Shown piece by piece: positions 47,414-57,802 of a stretch of DNA of 64,000 nt. The stretch lies in contig CACABO010000001.1 of assembly GCA_902530745.1 (NCBI GenBank), positions 62,001-126,000 of the forward strand, read 5' to 3'. Numbering within the stretch: position 1 is the stretch's first letter; the number at the start of each line of letters is the position of its first letter. The notes under the pieces are model-generated. The model was not told the origin of the DNA. It worked only from the letters and a program-made list of their open reading frames with translations, and ran no database searches. Source of the stretch: an uncultured Alphaproteobacteria bacterium. Its GTDB lineage: Bacteria; Pseudomonadota; Alphaproteobacteria; HIMB59. The position numbers and the translations under genes were made by a program.

Positions 47414-48430
47414 TTGATTAGTAAAGAGGAACTACATAAATACCAACTAAATAATTTCAAATTAAAATCAGGCGACATAATAGATTTACAATTAAATTAT
47501 TTAGCATTTGGTAAACTAAATTCTGACAAATCAAATGTAATTTTATTTCCTACTAGGTATGCTGGTACACATCTTGAGCAAGGATATCTGATTGGTAATA
47601 ATTTACCCATAGATCCAGATAAATATTTCATCATTATACCAAATATGTTTTGTAATGGTGTTTCATCCTCACCCAGTAATACAGAAAAACCCTTTAATGG
47701 ACCTAATTTTCCCTTAATAACAATATATGATAACGTGCAAGCACAATACACACTTCTAAAAGAAATATTTAACATAGAAAAAATTAAATTAGTTATAGGT
47801 TGGTCAATGGGAGGACAACAAGCATTTGAGTGGGCGTCATATTTTCCAGACATGGTAGAAAATATGATTTCTATGTGTGGTCATGCTAAAACTACAGAGC
47901 ATACATATGTATTTTTAGAAGGCGTATATGCTGCTTTGACTTCAGATCCAAACTGGAATTCTGGAAATTATGAAAAACAACCTCAAAATGGAAAAACAAC
48001 AATGGCAAGAGTATGGGCTGGATGGGCGCATGGGCAAGACTGGTTTAGGGAAAAAAAATATATCGACGATGGTTACAAAGATGCAAAAGAAGTTTTGGAT
48101 AAACTTTGGAATAGAATTTATTATCGTAAGGATGCAAATGATTTATTAGCGATGATAAGAACTTGGCAAGAGCACGACATTAGCAACAATAATAAATTTA
48201 ATAATCAATTTGATAAAGCTCTTAACTCTATTACTGCGCGATGTATTTTAATGCCAGGTAAAAATGATTTATACTTCCCCCCAGAGGATAATGAAATTGA
48301 ATTGAAGAATATTAAAAATGGTGAATTACGTATCATTCCTTCAAGCTACGGTCACTATGCTGGAGCAGGTAAGTCCAAAGATGATTTAAATTTTGTTAAT
48401 GATGCTATAAAAGAAATATTGGTTACTTAA
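47414..48430 (+). CDS. Alpha/beta hydrolase of the homoserine O-acetyltransferase-like (MetX-like) family
   Basis: GWSMGGQQAFEWA nucleophile elbow, MPGKNDLYFPP, SSYGHYAGAG; start abuts the GS-like stop codon. Confidence 0.82.
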   Translation: MISKEELHKYQLNNFKLKSGDIIDLQLNYLAFGKLNSDKSNVILFPTRYAGTHLEQGYLIGNNLPIDPDKYFIIIPNMFCNGVSSSPSNTEKPFNGPNFPLITIYDNVQAQYTLLKEIFNIEKIKLVIGWSMGGQQAFEWASYFPDMVENMISMCGHAKTTEHTYVFLEGVYAALTSDPNWNSGNYEKQPQNGKTTMARVWAGWAHGQDWFREKKYIDDGYKDAKEVLDKLWNRIYYRKDANDLLAMIRTWQEHDISNNNKFNNQFDKALNSITARCILMPGKNDLYFPPEDNEIELKNIKNGELRIIPSSYGHYAGAGKSKDDLNFVNDAIKEILVT

Positions 48431-49619
48431 CAATAATTTTAAAATATTTTTTTTTGCCAATCTTGAGTATTTTATTGTTATAAGACTTATCAATCGTGAG
48501 ATTAATATCGTTAATTTGGTCATCGTCAATTTTTATACCACCACCCTCAATTAGCCTTTTTGCTTCAGATTTTGATGAGACCGTACTATTTGATGTTAGT
48601 GTATCTATGAGTTTTGAGTCTATTTTAAAGTTAATTTCATCAATATTATCGAAAGAATTATTTTCAAAAATTGATCTTGCTTTTTCTTCAGCCTCTTGTG
48701 CTGAGCTTTCTGAGTGACAATCTGTTGTAACTAAATATGCTAATTTTTTTTTCGCATTATTGATATCTTCTTTAATTAATATTATTATTTCTTCTTTGTC
48801 TAAGTCACTAAAAATAAGTAATAGTTTTTCCACATCATTATCATCCACATTTCTCCAATACTGATAGAAATCGTAAGAACTGTATTTATTTTGATCTATC
48901 CAGACAGCGCCTTGCTCGGTCTTGCCCATCTTCTTACCTGTAGAGGTAGTTAAAAGAGGTGTAGTCAGACCAAAAGCATCTTTTTTGTTTATTTTTGATA
49001 TAATTTCCATACCTAAAACGATATTACCCCATTGATCCGAGCCGCCAATTTGCAACTCACAATTTTCATGTTTATTTAAATGAAGAAAATCATAACTTTG
49101 GAGTATCATGTAATTAAATTCTAAAAATGATAATGATTGCTCTCTTTTTAGTCTCTCTTTAACACTCTCAAATGTAAGCATACGATTGATTGAAACTTGA
49201 CTTCCCAAATCTCTCAATAACTCTATGTAATTTAATTTATCAAGCCATTGATCATTATTTATAAATTTTATATTTTCTTTGAAATCTCTAAAATAATGTT
49301 CAAATATTCTTTTAAAATTCTCAATATTTTTTTGGATTGTTTCGTAAGTTAAAATTTGTCTTGAGGCATCTTTGCCAGAGGGGTCACCAATTTTTGTTGT
49401 GCCTCCACCTAATAGTACTATAGCCTGATGACCATGTTTGATTAGAGTCTTAATAGCTCTTAATTGAACAAGACTACCGGCATGTAATGCATCAGCAGTA
49501 GCATCAAATCCAATATAAAAAATAATTTTTTTCTTATTGAGTAAATTATTAAGTTCTATTTCATTAGTGCATTGATTGAATAGATTTCTATCTTTAAATA
49601 ACTGTATATAATCTATCAT
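48423..49619 (-). CDS. tyrS: Tyrosyl-tRNA synthetase
   Basis: YIGFDATADALHAGSLVQL, QIGGSDQWGNIVLG, KMGKTEQGAVW, C-terminal S4 domain. Confidence 0.96.
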   Translation of the reverse strand: MIDYIQLFKDRNLFNQCTNEIELNNLLNKKKIIFYIGFDATADALHAGSLVQLRAIKTLIKHGHQAIVLLGGGTTKIGDPSGKDASRQILTYETIQKNIENFKRIFEHYFRDFKENIKFINNDQWLDKLNYIELLRDLGSQVSINRMLTFESVKERLKREQSLSFLEFNYMILQSYDFLHLNKHENCELQIGGSDQWGNIVLGMEIISKINKKDAFGLTTPLLTTSTGKKMGKTEQGAVWIDQNKYSSYDFYQYWRNVDDNDVEKLLLIFSDLDKEEIIILIKEDINNAKKKLAYLVTTDCHSESSAQEAEEKARSIFENNSFDNIDEINFKIDSKLIDTLTSNSTVSSKSEAKRLIEGGGIKIDDDQINDINLTIDKSYNNKILKIGKKKYFKIIVK

Positions 49620-49652
49620 ATATAATAATTAACATAATTTTATAGATATCAA

Positions 49653-50702
49653 ATGGAATATATCGCCCTCGGTTGCATGTCTGGTACTTCTTTAGATGGT
49701 ATTGATTGTAGCTTGGTCAAATCTGATGGAGTTTCATATGTGACTGATATATCAAATGAATTCATTCCATATAGTGATGATCTGCAATTAAAATTACGTA
49801 ATGTAATTTTGAAAGGATACTTAGACGATACCAAAGTTATAAACCAGCTAAATCAAGAATATAAGGATTCTATAAACAATTTTATTAAAAAAAATAATTT
49901 CGAAATAGACTTAATTGCAATGCATGGACAAACAATATATCACGATCAAAAAACAAAAATTTCAATACAACTATTTGATAAGAGTATTAGATTTAACACT
50001 AACTCTCCTGTTATATGCAACTTTAGAAAAAATGATTTGTTAAATGGTGGTAATGGGGCACCAATAATGCCAGAATTCCATCGAGTCTTAGCTAATCAAC
50101 TAGATTTAAAAAAGATTATTTTTGTCAATATAGGAGGTGTTACTAATATAACTGTAATTGATAACCAAAAAATTACTGCTGGTGATAGTTCTTTTGGTAA
50201 TGCCATCGTTAATGATTTAATTTATGAAAAAACTAAAGAAAGATTTGATGTTGATGGTTCATTATCTAATAATGGTCAAAAAATTGATGTTCTATTTAAG
50301 AGAATAATAAGTGACAAGTATTTTTTAGAAAAACTTCCTAAATCTTTAGACAGAAATTATTTTCATAAATATATAGATAATTCTATTAAAGATAAAAATT
50401 TAAATGATTTAATTTATACATTACTTGAAGTTATTCCATTTGCTATTAATTCTTTGATTTCCTCGCAATCAGAATTCAAAATTATTTTAATGGGTGGTGG
50501 AAGAAAAAATCTAACTTTAAAAAAAATTTTCAGTAATTATTTTGATAATATTTCTTTAATTGATGATTTCCAAATAGATGGAGATTTTATAGAATCCCAA
50601 GGAATGGCATTACTTGGTATAAGATATATGCTAAAAAAACAATCTACATATTATGAAACTACAAAAGTTTTAAAAAATATTTACTTAGGTGAAAAGTGTT
50701 AG
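49653..50702 (+). CDS. anmK: Anhydro-N-acetylmuramic acid kinase
   Basis: ALGCMSGTSLDGIDCSLV, AMHGQTIYH, NIGGVTNIT; divergent from tyrS. Confidence 0.95.
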   Translation: MEYIALGCMSGTSLDGIDCSLVKSDGVSYVTDISNEFIPYSDDLQLKLRNVILKGYLDDTKVINQLNQEYKDSINNFIKKNNFEIDLIAMHGQTIYHDQKTKISIQLFDKSIRFNTNSPVICNFRKNDLLNGGNGAPIMPEFHRVLANQLDLKKIIFVNIGGVTNITVIDNQKITAGDSSFGNAIVNDLIYEKTKERFDVDGSLSNNGQKIDVLFKRIISDKYFLEKLPKSLDRNYFHKYIDNSIKDKNLNDLIYTLLEVIPFAINSLISSQSEFKIILMGGGRKNLTLKKIFSNYFDNISLIDDFQIDGDFIESQGMALLGIRYMLKKQSTYYETTKVLKNIYLGEKC

Positions 50703-51355
50703 CTTTTGTGCTTTTGAATATACTTATTTAAAGTATTCATAAGAGGATCTAGCTTTCCCTCAAATAAGTGATTTGATTTTGAGATAGTTTCCATTGAAAC
50801 TTCTGCATTTTTTTGTTTTTTAAATGTTTCAAAAAATTCTTTTAAGTTATCTCTTTTTACTATTTCATCTTGTTCAGCTCTAACTATCAATGTTTTTATA
50901 GGACAGGGTGATAAAAAATTAAAATCGTACAAATTTACAGGTGGGGCTATTAAAATTAATCCATCTACTTCTGGTCTTCTCATTAGAGTTTGAAATCCAA
51001 TCCAAGCACCAAAGGAGAATCCTACAATCCAACACGACCTAAAATCCTCATTTTTTTTTTGGAGCCAATCTAAAGAGACACTCGCATCATTTAGCTCTCC
51101 CTCTCCCTCAGTGAAGGCACCATCACTCTTGCCAACACCACGAAAATTTATTCTTAAAGTTGAAAAACCAGCATCTTTCATCACTTTAAATGCAGCATAA
51201 TTAACTTTAGTGTCCATAGTTCCACCATGTTTAGGATTAGGATGGAGAATTATAGCTATATTTGGTTTTTCTTGCTCACTAGGTGAGTATTTGGCTTGAA
51301 GTTTACCTTCGCCACCTTGTATAAATACTTCTGGCATAATTAAAGAAGAGATCAT
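50699..51355 (-). CDS. Alpha/beta hydrolase
   Basis: HPNPKHGGTMDTKVNY, LRINFRGVGKSDG, VGFSFGAWIG. Confidence 0.88.
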   Translation of the reverse strand: MISSLIMPEVFIQGGEGKLQAKYSPSEQEKPNIAIILHPNPKHGGTMDTKVNYAAFKVMKDAGFSTLRINFRGVGKSDGAFTEGEGELNDASVSLDWLQKKNEDFRSCWIVGFSFGAWIGFQTLMRRPEVDGLILIAPPVNLYDFNFLSPCPIKTLIVRAEQDEIVKRDNLKEFFETFKKQKNAEVSMETISKSNHLFEGKLDPLMNTLNKYIQKHKS

Positions 51356-51387
51356 AGATTACTTTTGATAAAAAAAGCAAGTTATAA

Positions 51388-52488
51388 ATGAATTCATTAG
51401 GTTTTAATAAAGATCCATCAAGCACAACAGTGGTGGTTGCTATGTCTGGTGGAGTGGATAGTTCTGTCACAGCTGGTCTATTAAAAAAAGAGGGATACAA
51501 TGTTATAGGTATAACTCTTCAGCTCTATACTTCTAATAACTCTGCAAAAAAAGGTTCTTGTTGTTCAGGTCTTGATATTTATGACGCTAGAAGAGTTGCC
51601 CAAAAATTAGATATACCCCACTATGTATTTAATTATGAAAAAACATTTAAATCAGATGTAATCGATTACTTTATCAACGCTTACGAAAATGGTGAGACAC
51701 CCATACCTTGTGTTAAGTGTAATGAGACTGTTAAGTTTAGAGATTTAATGAACTTTGCAAAAAAATTAGAGGCAGATTGTATGGCAACAGGTCATTACAT
51801 TAGAAGAAAAGGTAATATTAAAGATGCACATATGTATAGGGCTGAGGATAAATCGAAGGATCAAAGTTATTTTTTATTTGCAACAACACAGGATCAGTTA
51901 GATTACCTAAGATTTCCACTTGGTGAGATATCTAAAGCAGAAACTAGAAAAATAGCAGAGGATCTTGGTCTTATCGTTTATGACAAGAAGGATAGTCAAG
52001 ATATATGTTTCATTCCAGATGGAGATTATAAAAAATTTATTAAGTCAAATAAGAAGAAAGGTGAAATACTCGACCTTTCAGGTAATGTTTTATCTTTTCA
52101 TGACGGTATTCAAAATTTTACAGTTGGTCAAAGAAGAGGCTTAGGTATAGCAAATGAAGACCCACTTTATGTTGTTGATATTATTAAAGATAAAAACCAA
52201 ATAATTGTTGGTGATAAGAAAGATTTGTTAGGTAAATCCCTTTTATTAGGTGATTTGAATTTTATTATGCCAGAGTACGACCTTTCCAAAAAAACTGTTG
52301 AAATCCCTTGTAGTGCAAAAATTAGATCTTTATCTGAGCCAAAAAAGGGAAAACTTATTAAACAATCTACTTCCTACTCTTTTGAGTTTGATGAACCCGC
52401 AGAGGCAATTACCAAAGGTCAAGCTTGTGTTTTGTATGATAATGATAGGGTTTTAGGTGGTGGGATTATTAAACAGAAACTGAACTAA
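51388..52488 (+). CDS. mnmA: tRNA-specific 2-thiouridylase
   Basis: VVVAMSGGVDSSVTAGLLKKEGY, PIPCVKCNETVKF, ATGHYIR, SQDICFIPDGDY. Confidence 0.97.
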   Translation: MNSLGFNKDPSSTTVVVAMSGGVDSSVTAGLLKKEGYNVIGITLQLYTSNNSAKKGSCCSGLDIYDARRVAQKLDIPHYVFNYEKTFKSDVIDYFINAYENGETPIPCVKCNETVKFRDLMNFAKKLEADCMATGHYIRRKGNIKDAHMYRAEDKSKDQSYFLFATTQDQLDYLRFPLGEISKAETRKIAEDLGLIVYDKKDSQDICFIPDGDYKKFIKSNKKKGEILDLSGNVLSFHDGIQNFTVGQRRGLGIANEDPLYVVDIIKDKNQIIVGDKKDLLGKSLLLGDLNFIMPEYDLSKKTVEIPCSAKIRSLSEPKKGKLIKQSTSYSFEFDEPAEAITKGQACVLYDNDRVLGGGIIKQKLN

Positions 52489-52548
52489 TTAGGGTATTTA
52501 CTCGTATTTTCTTGTAAAAATCCTTATTTATCATATATATCGAGACCT

Positions 52549-54006
52549 ATGGCAGCTACAGAACAAACAATTAAACAAGTAAACACACTAGGTAGTAGTG
52601 ATTACAAATATGGTTTTTCTACTGAAGTAGACGAGATCCGACCTCCAAAAGGTTTAAATGAAGAAATAATAAAATTCATATCTGCCCAAAAAGATGAACC
52701 AGAGTGGATGCTTGAATGGAGATTAAATGCATTTAAAGTCTTCAACAAATTACCAAAGCCTCAATGGGCAAAATTGAATATTCCAGAAATTGATTATCAA
52801 GATTGTTATTATTACTCAATACCTAAAAGTTTAAAAGATAAACCAAAGTCACTAGATGAGATAGACCCAGAAATACTAAAAACTTATGAAAAACTTGGTA
52901 TTCCATTAAAAGAACAAAAAATGTTATCTGGTATAGCTGTTGATGCTGTTTTCGACTCCGTATCAGTTGCAACGACATATAAAAAACAACTGAGTGACTT
53001 AGGTATAGTATTTTGTTCAATTTCTGAGGCAGTAAAAACTTACCCAGAATTAGTAAAAAAATATCTAGGAAGTGTAATTCCAGTATCAGATCATTCTTTC
53101 GCAGCATTAAACTCAGCCGTTTTCACTGATGGATCGTTTATTTACATTCCTGAGGGAGTAAGGTGCCCAGTTGAATTATCAACATATTTTAGAATTAATG
53201 CAATGAATACAGGTCAATTCGAAAGAACGCTTATCATTGCTGATAAAGACAGTTATGTGAGTTACCTAGAAGGCTGTACTGCACCAATGAGAGATGAAAA
53301 CCAACTTCATGCTGCTAATGTAGAGTTAGTTGCCCTAGATAATGCTGAAATTAAGTATTCAACAGTTCAAAACTGGTACCCAGGAGATAAAGAAGGTAAG
53401 GGAGGCATCTACAACTTTGTAACCAAAAGAGGTGCCTGCAGAGGGAAAAATTCTAAAATATCTTGGACTCAAGTCGAGACAGGATCTGCAATTACATGGA
53501 AATATCCAAGCTGCATTTTACAAGGAGATAACTCAAAAGGAGAATTTTATTCAGTAGCCATAACTAACAATATGCAACAAGCTGACACTGGCACAAAAAT
53601 GATACACATTGGTAAAAACACGTCTTCTAAAATCATATCGAAAGGCATCTCAGCTGGAAAAGCTAATAATACATATAGAGGCCTTGTAAATATTTTGTCG
53701 AAAGCCAAAAATGCGAGAAATTTTACTCAATGTGACTCTCTATTAATAGGTAATCAATGTGGAGCTCATACAGTTCCATATATAGAGTCAAGTAATTCCG
53801 ACTCAATGGTTGAGCACGAGGCCACAACCTCAAAAATTAACGAAGATCAATTATTTTACTGTCAGCAAAGAGGATTAAACAGTGAGGATGCAGTGGGGTT
53901 AATTGTGAATGGTTTTTGTAAAGAGGTACTTCAACATTTACCAATGGAGTTTGCTGTTGAAGCTCAAAAATTAGTCGCAATTAGCTTAGAGGGAAGCGTT
54001 GGATAA
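52549..54006 (+). CDS. sufB: Fe-S cluster assembly protein SufB
   Basis: [54 protein letters not shown]. Confidence 0.97.
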   Translation: MAATEQTIKQVNTLGSSDYKYGFSTEVDEIRPPKGLNEEIIKFISAQKDEPEWMLEWRLNAFKVFNKLPKPQWAKLNIPEIDYQDCYYYSIPKSLKDKPKSLDEIDPEILKTYEKLGIPLKEQKMLSGIAVDAVFDSVSVATTYKKQLSDLGIVFCSISEAVKTYPELVKKYLGSVIPVSDHSFAALNSAVFTDGSFIYIPEGVRCPVELSTYFRINAMNTGQFERTLIIADKDSYVSYLEGCTAPMRDENQLHAANVELVALDNAEIKYSTVQNWYPGDKEGKGGIYNFVTKRGACRGKNSKISWTQVETGSAITWKYPSCILQGDNSKGEFYSVAITNNMQQADTGTKMIHIGKNTSSKIISKGISAGKANNTYRGLVNILSKAKNARNFTQCDSLLIGNQCGAHTVPYIESSNSDSMVEHEATTSKINEDQLFYCQQRGLNSEDAVGLIVNGFCKEVLQHLPMEFAVEAQKLVAISLEGSVG

Positions 54007-54752
54007 TGTTAGAAATTAAAAACCTTCATGTCTCTATTGAAGAAAAAAAAATAATTAAAGGTTTGGATTTATCTATTAATAAAGGTGAGGTGCACGCACT
54101 TATGGGTCCTAACGGTTCTGGTAAAAGCACACTCTCTTACGTACTATCCGGTAAAGATAAATATGAAATAAATGATGGAACAATAGATTACAATGGTAAA
54201 AATTTATTGGAATTAGATGTTGATGAAAGAGCAAACGAGGGATTATTTCTTGCATTTCAATATCCAATGGAGATACCTGGTGTGCAAACTTCATTTTTTT
54301 TGAAAACAGCAATCAATTCTAAAAGAAAATATTTAGGTCAAAGTGAAATGGACGCATTGGAATTTGCTAAATTAATGAAATCAAAAGCAGAAGAATTGAA
54401 TATAAGTACTGAAATGCTTAAAAGAGATCTAAATGTTAACTACTCTGGTGGTGAAAAAAAGAAACAAGAAATTTTACAGATGTCTATGTTAAGTCCCAAA
54501 ATGGCTATTTTAGATGAAACAGACTCCGGTTTAGATATTGATGCCTTAAGAATTGTCTCTGAGGGAGTAAATAAATTAAGAAATAGTGATAATTCTTTCT
54601 TAGTTATCACTCATTATCAAAGACTTTTAAATTATATAAAGCCTGATTTTGTTCATATTATTGCAGATGGTAAAATCGTAAAATCTGGTGATTACTCTTT
54701 AGCTTTAGAGCTAGAAGAAAAAGGTTACGAAGAGATATCTCAAACTGCTTAA
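54006..54752 (+). CDS. sufC: Fe-S cluster assembly ATPase SufC
   Basis: MGPNGSGKSTLSYVLSG, FLAFQYPMEIPGV, NVNYSGGEKKKQEILQM, DETDSGLDIDAL. Confidence 0.97.
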   Translation: MLEIKNLHVSIEEKKIIKGLDLSINKGEVHALMGPNGSGKSTLSYVLSGKDKYEINDGTIDYNGKNLLELDVDERANEGLFLAFQYPMEIPGVQTSFFLKTAINSKRKYLGQSEMDALEFAKLMKSKAEELNISTEMLKRDLNVNYSGGEKKKQEILQMSMLSPKMAILDETDSGLDIDALRIVSEGVNKLRNSDNSFLVITHYQRLLNYIKPDFVHIIADGKIVKSGDYSLALELEEKGYEEISQTA

Positions 54753-55852
54753 TGGAACTTGTATTAAATTTAGACAAGATACAATCTGAAAGTGTATCTC
54801 AATATGCTAAAGACATCTTAGATAATCAAAACCCATATAAAAATTTTAAAATTGAAAATTATAAATACGCTCAACTTCATAAAGATGTCAAATCTGAAAT
54901 CTTACTTAGAGATATAAATTTTTCTGAACTATTAGATAATACTAAAAATATTACCTCTTCTATTTCAAATCCATTTGACTTAACAGCTAAATTAAATCTC
55001 TGGAATTACAATAATGAAGATAGCTTTTTTAGAGTTTCCTCTTTAGTAAAGAGGGAAACTAAATCTGTAAATTTAGATAAATTTGATGAAAGAAATTTAT
55101 TTTTAGATATTTCTCAAATAAATGAGAACATACATATATCTAAATCCTCTACAAACGAAGTCAATCTTATTATTTTTAATAGCAAATCAAATGATGAGTA
55201 CCCTAAATCAATTTTCTTAGATTTATTTAATAATTCTAAGTTAAATTTAGTTCACTTTAATGTTTCAAATTATAAATCTTTTTTATACTTTGAGACTAAT
55301 TTACAAGACAACTCATATTTAAATTTTGTTTCTTTTCAATCAGATAATATCCATACAAGAAACGAGTTTTATGCTTCATTAAATCAAGAGTGTAACTTTG
55401 ATTTATATGGTCTTAATATCAACAATTATGGTGTAAATGACAATTATTCTTTTATACAACATTTAAAGCCTTCTTCATCAAGTAGAGAAGTTTTTAAATC
55501 TATTGTTGAAAAGGGCGCTATTACAAACTTTCAAGGAAAGATATATGTTGACTCTATTGCTCAGAAAACTGATGGATATCAAATGAGTAGATCATTGCTT
55601 TTAGATGACATATCGAAAGCCAACAATAAACCAGAACTTGAAATTTATGCGGATGATGTAAAATGTAGTCACGGGTCTACTGTTTCCAAATTAGATGACG
55701 AGCAAATTTATTATTTTAAGTCCAGAGGTATTGATAGCGAAATAGCTAAAAAAATATTAAAAAAAGCATTTATTGTTGAGATTATTGAGTCAATTAAAGA
55801 CGATATGTTAAAGAATTATTCAAATGAGTTAATTGAAAGTTTATTATCATGA
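54752..55852 (+). CDS. sufD: Fe-S cluster assembly protein SufD
   Basis: C-terminal KPELEIYADDVKCSHGSTVSKLDDEQIYYFKSRGI. Confidence 0.94.
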   Translation: MELVLNLDKIQSESVSQYAKDILDNQNPYKNFKIENYKYAQLHKDVKSEILLRDINFSELLDNTKNITSSISNPFDLTAKLNLWNYNNEDSFFRVSSLVKRETKSVNLDKFDERNLFLDISQINENIHISKSSTNEVNLIIFNSKSNDEYPKSIFLDLFNNSKLNLVHFNVSNYKSFLYFETNLQDNSYLNFVSFQSDNIHTRNEFYASLNQECNFDLYGLNINNYGVNDNYSFIQHLKPSSSSREVFKSIVEKGAITNFQGKIYVDSIAQKTDGYQMSRSLLLDDISKANNKPELEIYADDVKCSHGSTVSKLDDEQIYYFKSRGIDSEIAKKILKKAFIVEIIESIKDDMLKNYSNELIESLLS

Positions 55853-57057
55853 ATAATATTAAATTAGATTTTCCAATTTTAGATAAAAAGATCAGAGACA
55901 AAGCTATTACTTATCTTGACTCTGCAGCAAGCACTCAGAAACCCAAACAAGTAATTAACTCTATTTCTGAATTTTTAGAAAACTCTTATGAAAATGTTCA
56001 TAGAGGAATGAATTCACTTAGTATAGATGCTACAGATTTATATGAAAAATCTAGAGATGTAGCAAAAAGTTTTATTAATTCTAATTCTACAAATGAGATA
56101 ATTTTTACAAGAGGGGCTACTGACTCTATAAATATTATTGCTAATTCATTAGCTGAAAACCTTAAAGAGGGCGATAAGATTGTTGTAACTGAATTAGAAC
56201 ATCACTCAAATTATTTGCCTTGGATGAACTTATGTAAAAAATTAGGTTTAGAATTAAAAATAATTCCTATTTCTAAAGATGGCATTTTATCTGAAGACGA
56301 TATCATTAATAATTGTGATGACTCCACAAAGGTTCTCTCTTTAACACATATGTCAAATGTAACTGGCCAAATACTTGATATTAAAAAGATTAAAAAATCA
56401 ATTAATAAAGATACTTATGTTGCCGTTGATGGTTGTCAATCAATAGCACACTTAAAAATTGACGTAAAAGATTTGGATTGTGATTTTTACTCTTTTTCAT
56501 CTCATAAACTTTATGGTCCATCTGGTATTGGAATTATGTATGGTAAAGAAGATATTTTAAATAAATTAAATCCTCCAACACTTGGAGGAGGGATGATCAA
56601 TGAAGTTTCATCTAATGATTTTTCCTATGCTATGTTACCCAATAAATTTGAACCGGGTACGCCTTCAATTGAGGCAGCAATTGGCTTTAAAACTGCTATG
56701 GAATATTTGAATAATAATAATTACCAAGACTATTTTCTGAATGAAAAAAAACTCAGATCTACATTAATTAAAGCTTTACGTGAATTCAAAGAAGTAGATA
56801 TATATGGCTCTAATGAAGATGGAAATGCTACATCGATTGTTTCTTTTAATATTAAAAACCAAAATTTTAATGATATTGCCACTTTTCTTGACCAGTATGG
56901 AATTATGATTAGAGGAGGTCACCATTGTTGCCAACCATTTATGAAAAAGTTAGGTATCCCTGGTTCTTGCAGAGTCTCTTTTGGTATTTATAACGATCTT
57001 AATGATATTGATCATTTTATAGACTCTTTGAAAAAAACTCTAAAACTTCTTCAATAA
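55849..57057 (+). CDS. sufS: Cysteine desulfurase SufS
   Basis: ITYLDSAASTQKPKQVI, SFSSHKLYGPSGIGIMYG, IMIRGGHHCCQP. Confidence 0.97.
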   Translation: MNNIKLDFPILDKKIRDKAITYLDSAASTQKPKQVINSISEFLENSYENVHRGMNSLSIDATDLYEKSRDVAKSFINSNSTNEIIFTRGATDSINIIANSLAENLKEGDKIVVTELEHHSNYLPWMNLCKKLGLELKIIPISKDGILSEDDIINNCDDSTKVLSLTHMSNVTGQILDIKKIKKSINKDTYVAVDGCQSIAHLKIDVKDLDCDFYSFSSHKLYGPSGIGIMYGKEDILNKLNPPTLGGGMINEVSSNDFSYAMLPNKFEPGTPSIEAAIGFKTAMEYLNNNNYQDYFLNEKKLRSTLIKALREFKEVDIYGSNEDGNATSIVSFNIKNQNFNDIATFLDQYGIMIRGGHHCCQPFMKKLGIPGSCRVSFGIYNDLNDIDHFIDSLKKTLKLLQ

Positions 57058-57060
57058 GCT

Positions 57061-57450
57061 ATGGATAATAAAACACTCTCTGACTTTATGCCAAAAGTAA
57101 ATTCTGAAGGTGAAATTACTTACGGAGAAAAATCGTCATCACAGTCAGTGACATTAACAAATGATCATATAATCAAAGTTCTCACAGATATAAAAGATCC
57201 TGAAATGGATATGAATATTTATGATCTTGGTTTAATTTACGACATATCAATAGATAATTTTAACAATATTAAAATTATCATGACACTGACAACAGTTAAC
57301 TGTCCAGTTGCTGATAGTTTTCCATTAGAGGTCGCTAAAAAAGTTCATGAACTAAATGATGTAGGACAAGTCAGTATAAAACTAACCTTTCAACCACCAT
57401 GGAATAAAGATATGATGAGTGAAAATGCAAAGTTAGCTTTAGGTTTTTAG
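57061..57450 (+). CDS. MIP18/DUF59 family Fe-S assembly protein (SufT-like)
   Basis: VLTDIKDPEMDMNIYDLGLIYDI, LTTVNCPVADSFP. Confidence 0.9.
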   Translation: MDNKTLSDFMPKVNSEGEITYGEKSSSQSVTLTNDHIIKVLTDIKDPEMDMNIYDLGLIYDISIDNFNNIKIIMTLTTVNCPVADSFPLEVAKKVHELNDVGQVSIKLTFQPPWNKDMMSENAKLALGF

Positions 57451-57451
57451 T

Positions 57452-57787
57452 ATGACCAGTCCATTATTTTCATTATCCAAAACTGCTGAAGAACAAATTT
57501 CTAAATTATTAGTTAATAATAGTAATGCTATTGGTTTAAAGATTGGCTTAAGCACTAAAGGTTGTGCGGGATTGAGTTATACAATGGAGTATGTGAGTAA
57601 TGATAATATACAAGGTTGTGAGCTAGTCAATGATTACAAGTTTCCTCTTTATATTGAGGACAAAGCAGTTATGTATGTAATAGGCACAGAAATGGACTTT
57701 ATTAAAGAAGAATTTGGAGAAAGGTTTATTTTTAAAAATCCTAATCAGACTAGTGAATGCGGTTGTGGTGAGAGTTTTCACGTTTAG
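57452..57787 (+). CDS. A-type Fe-S carrier (SufA/IscA-like)
   Basis: STKGCAGLSYTMEY and C-terminal CGCGESFHV. Confidence 0.93.
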   Translation: MTSPLFSLSKTAEEQISKLLVNNSNAIGLKIGLSTKGCAGLSYTMEYVSNDNIQGCELVNDYKFPLYIEDKAVMYVIGTEMDFIKEEFGERFIFKNPNQTSECGCGESFHV

Positions 57788-57802
57788 ATTTTAGTTATAT
57801 CG

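Noticed and set aside
47497-47853. 118-aa minus-strand ORF
   Set aside because: Antisense to the MetX-like hydrolase; no independent support.
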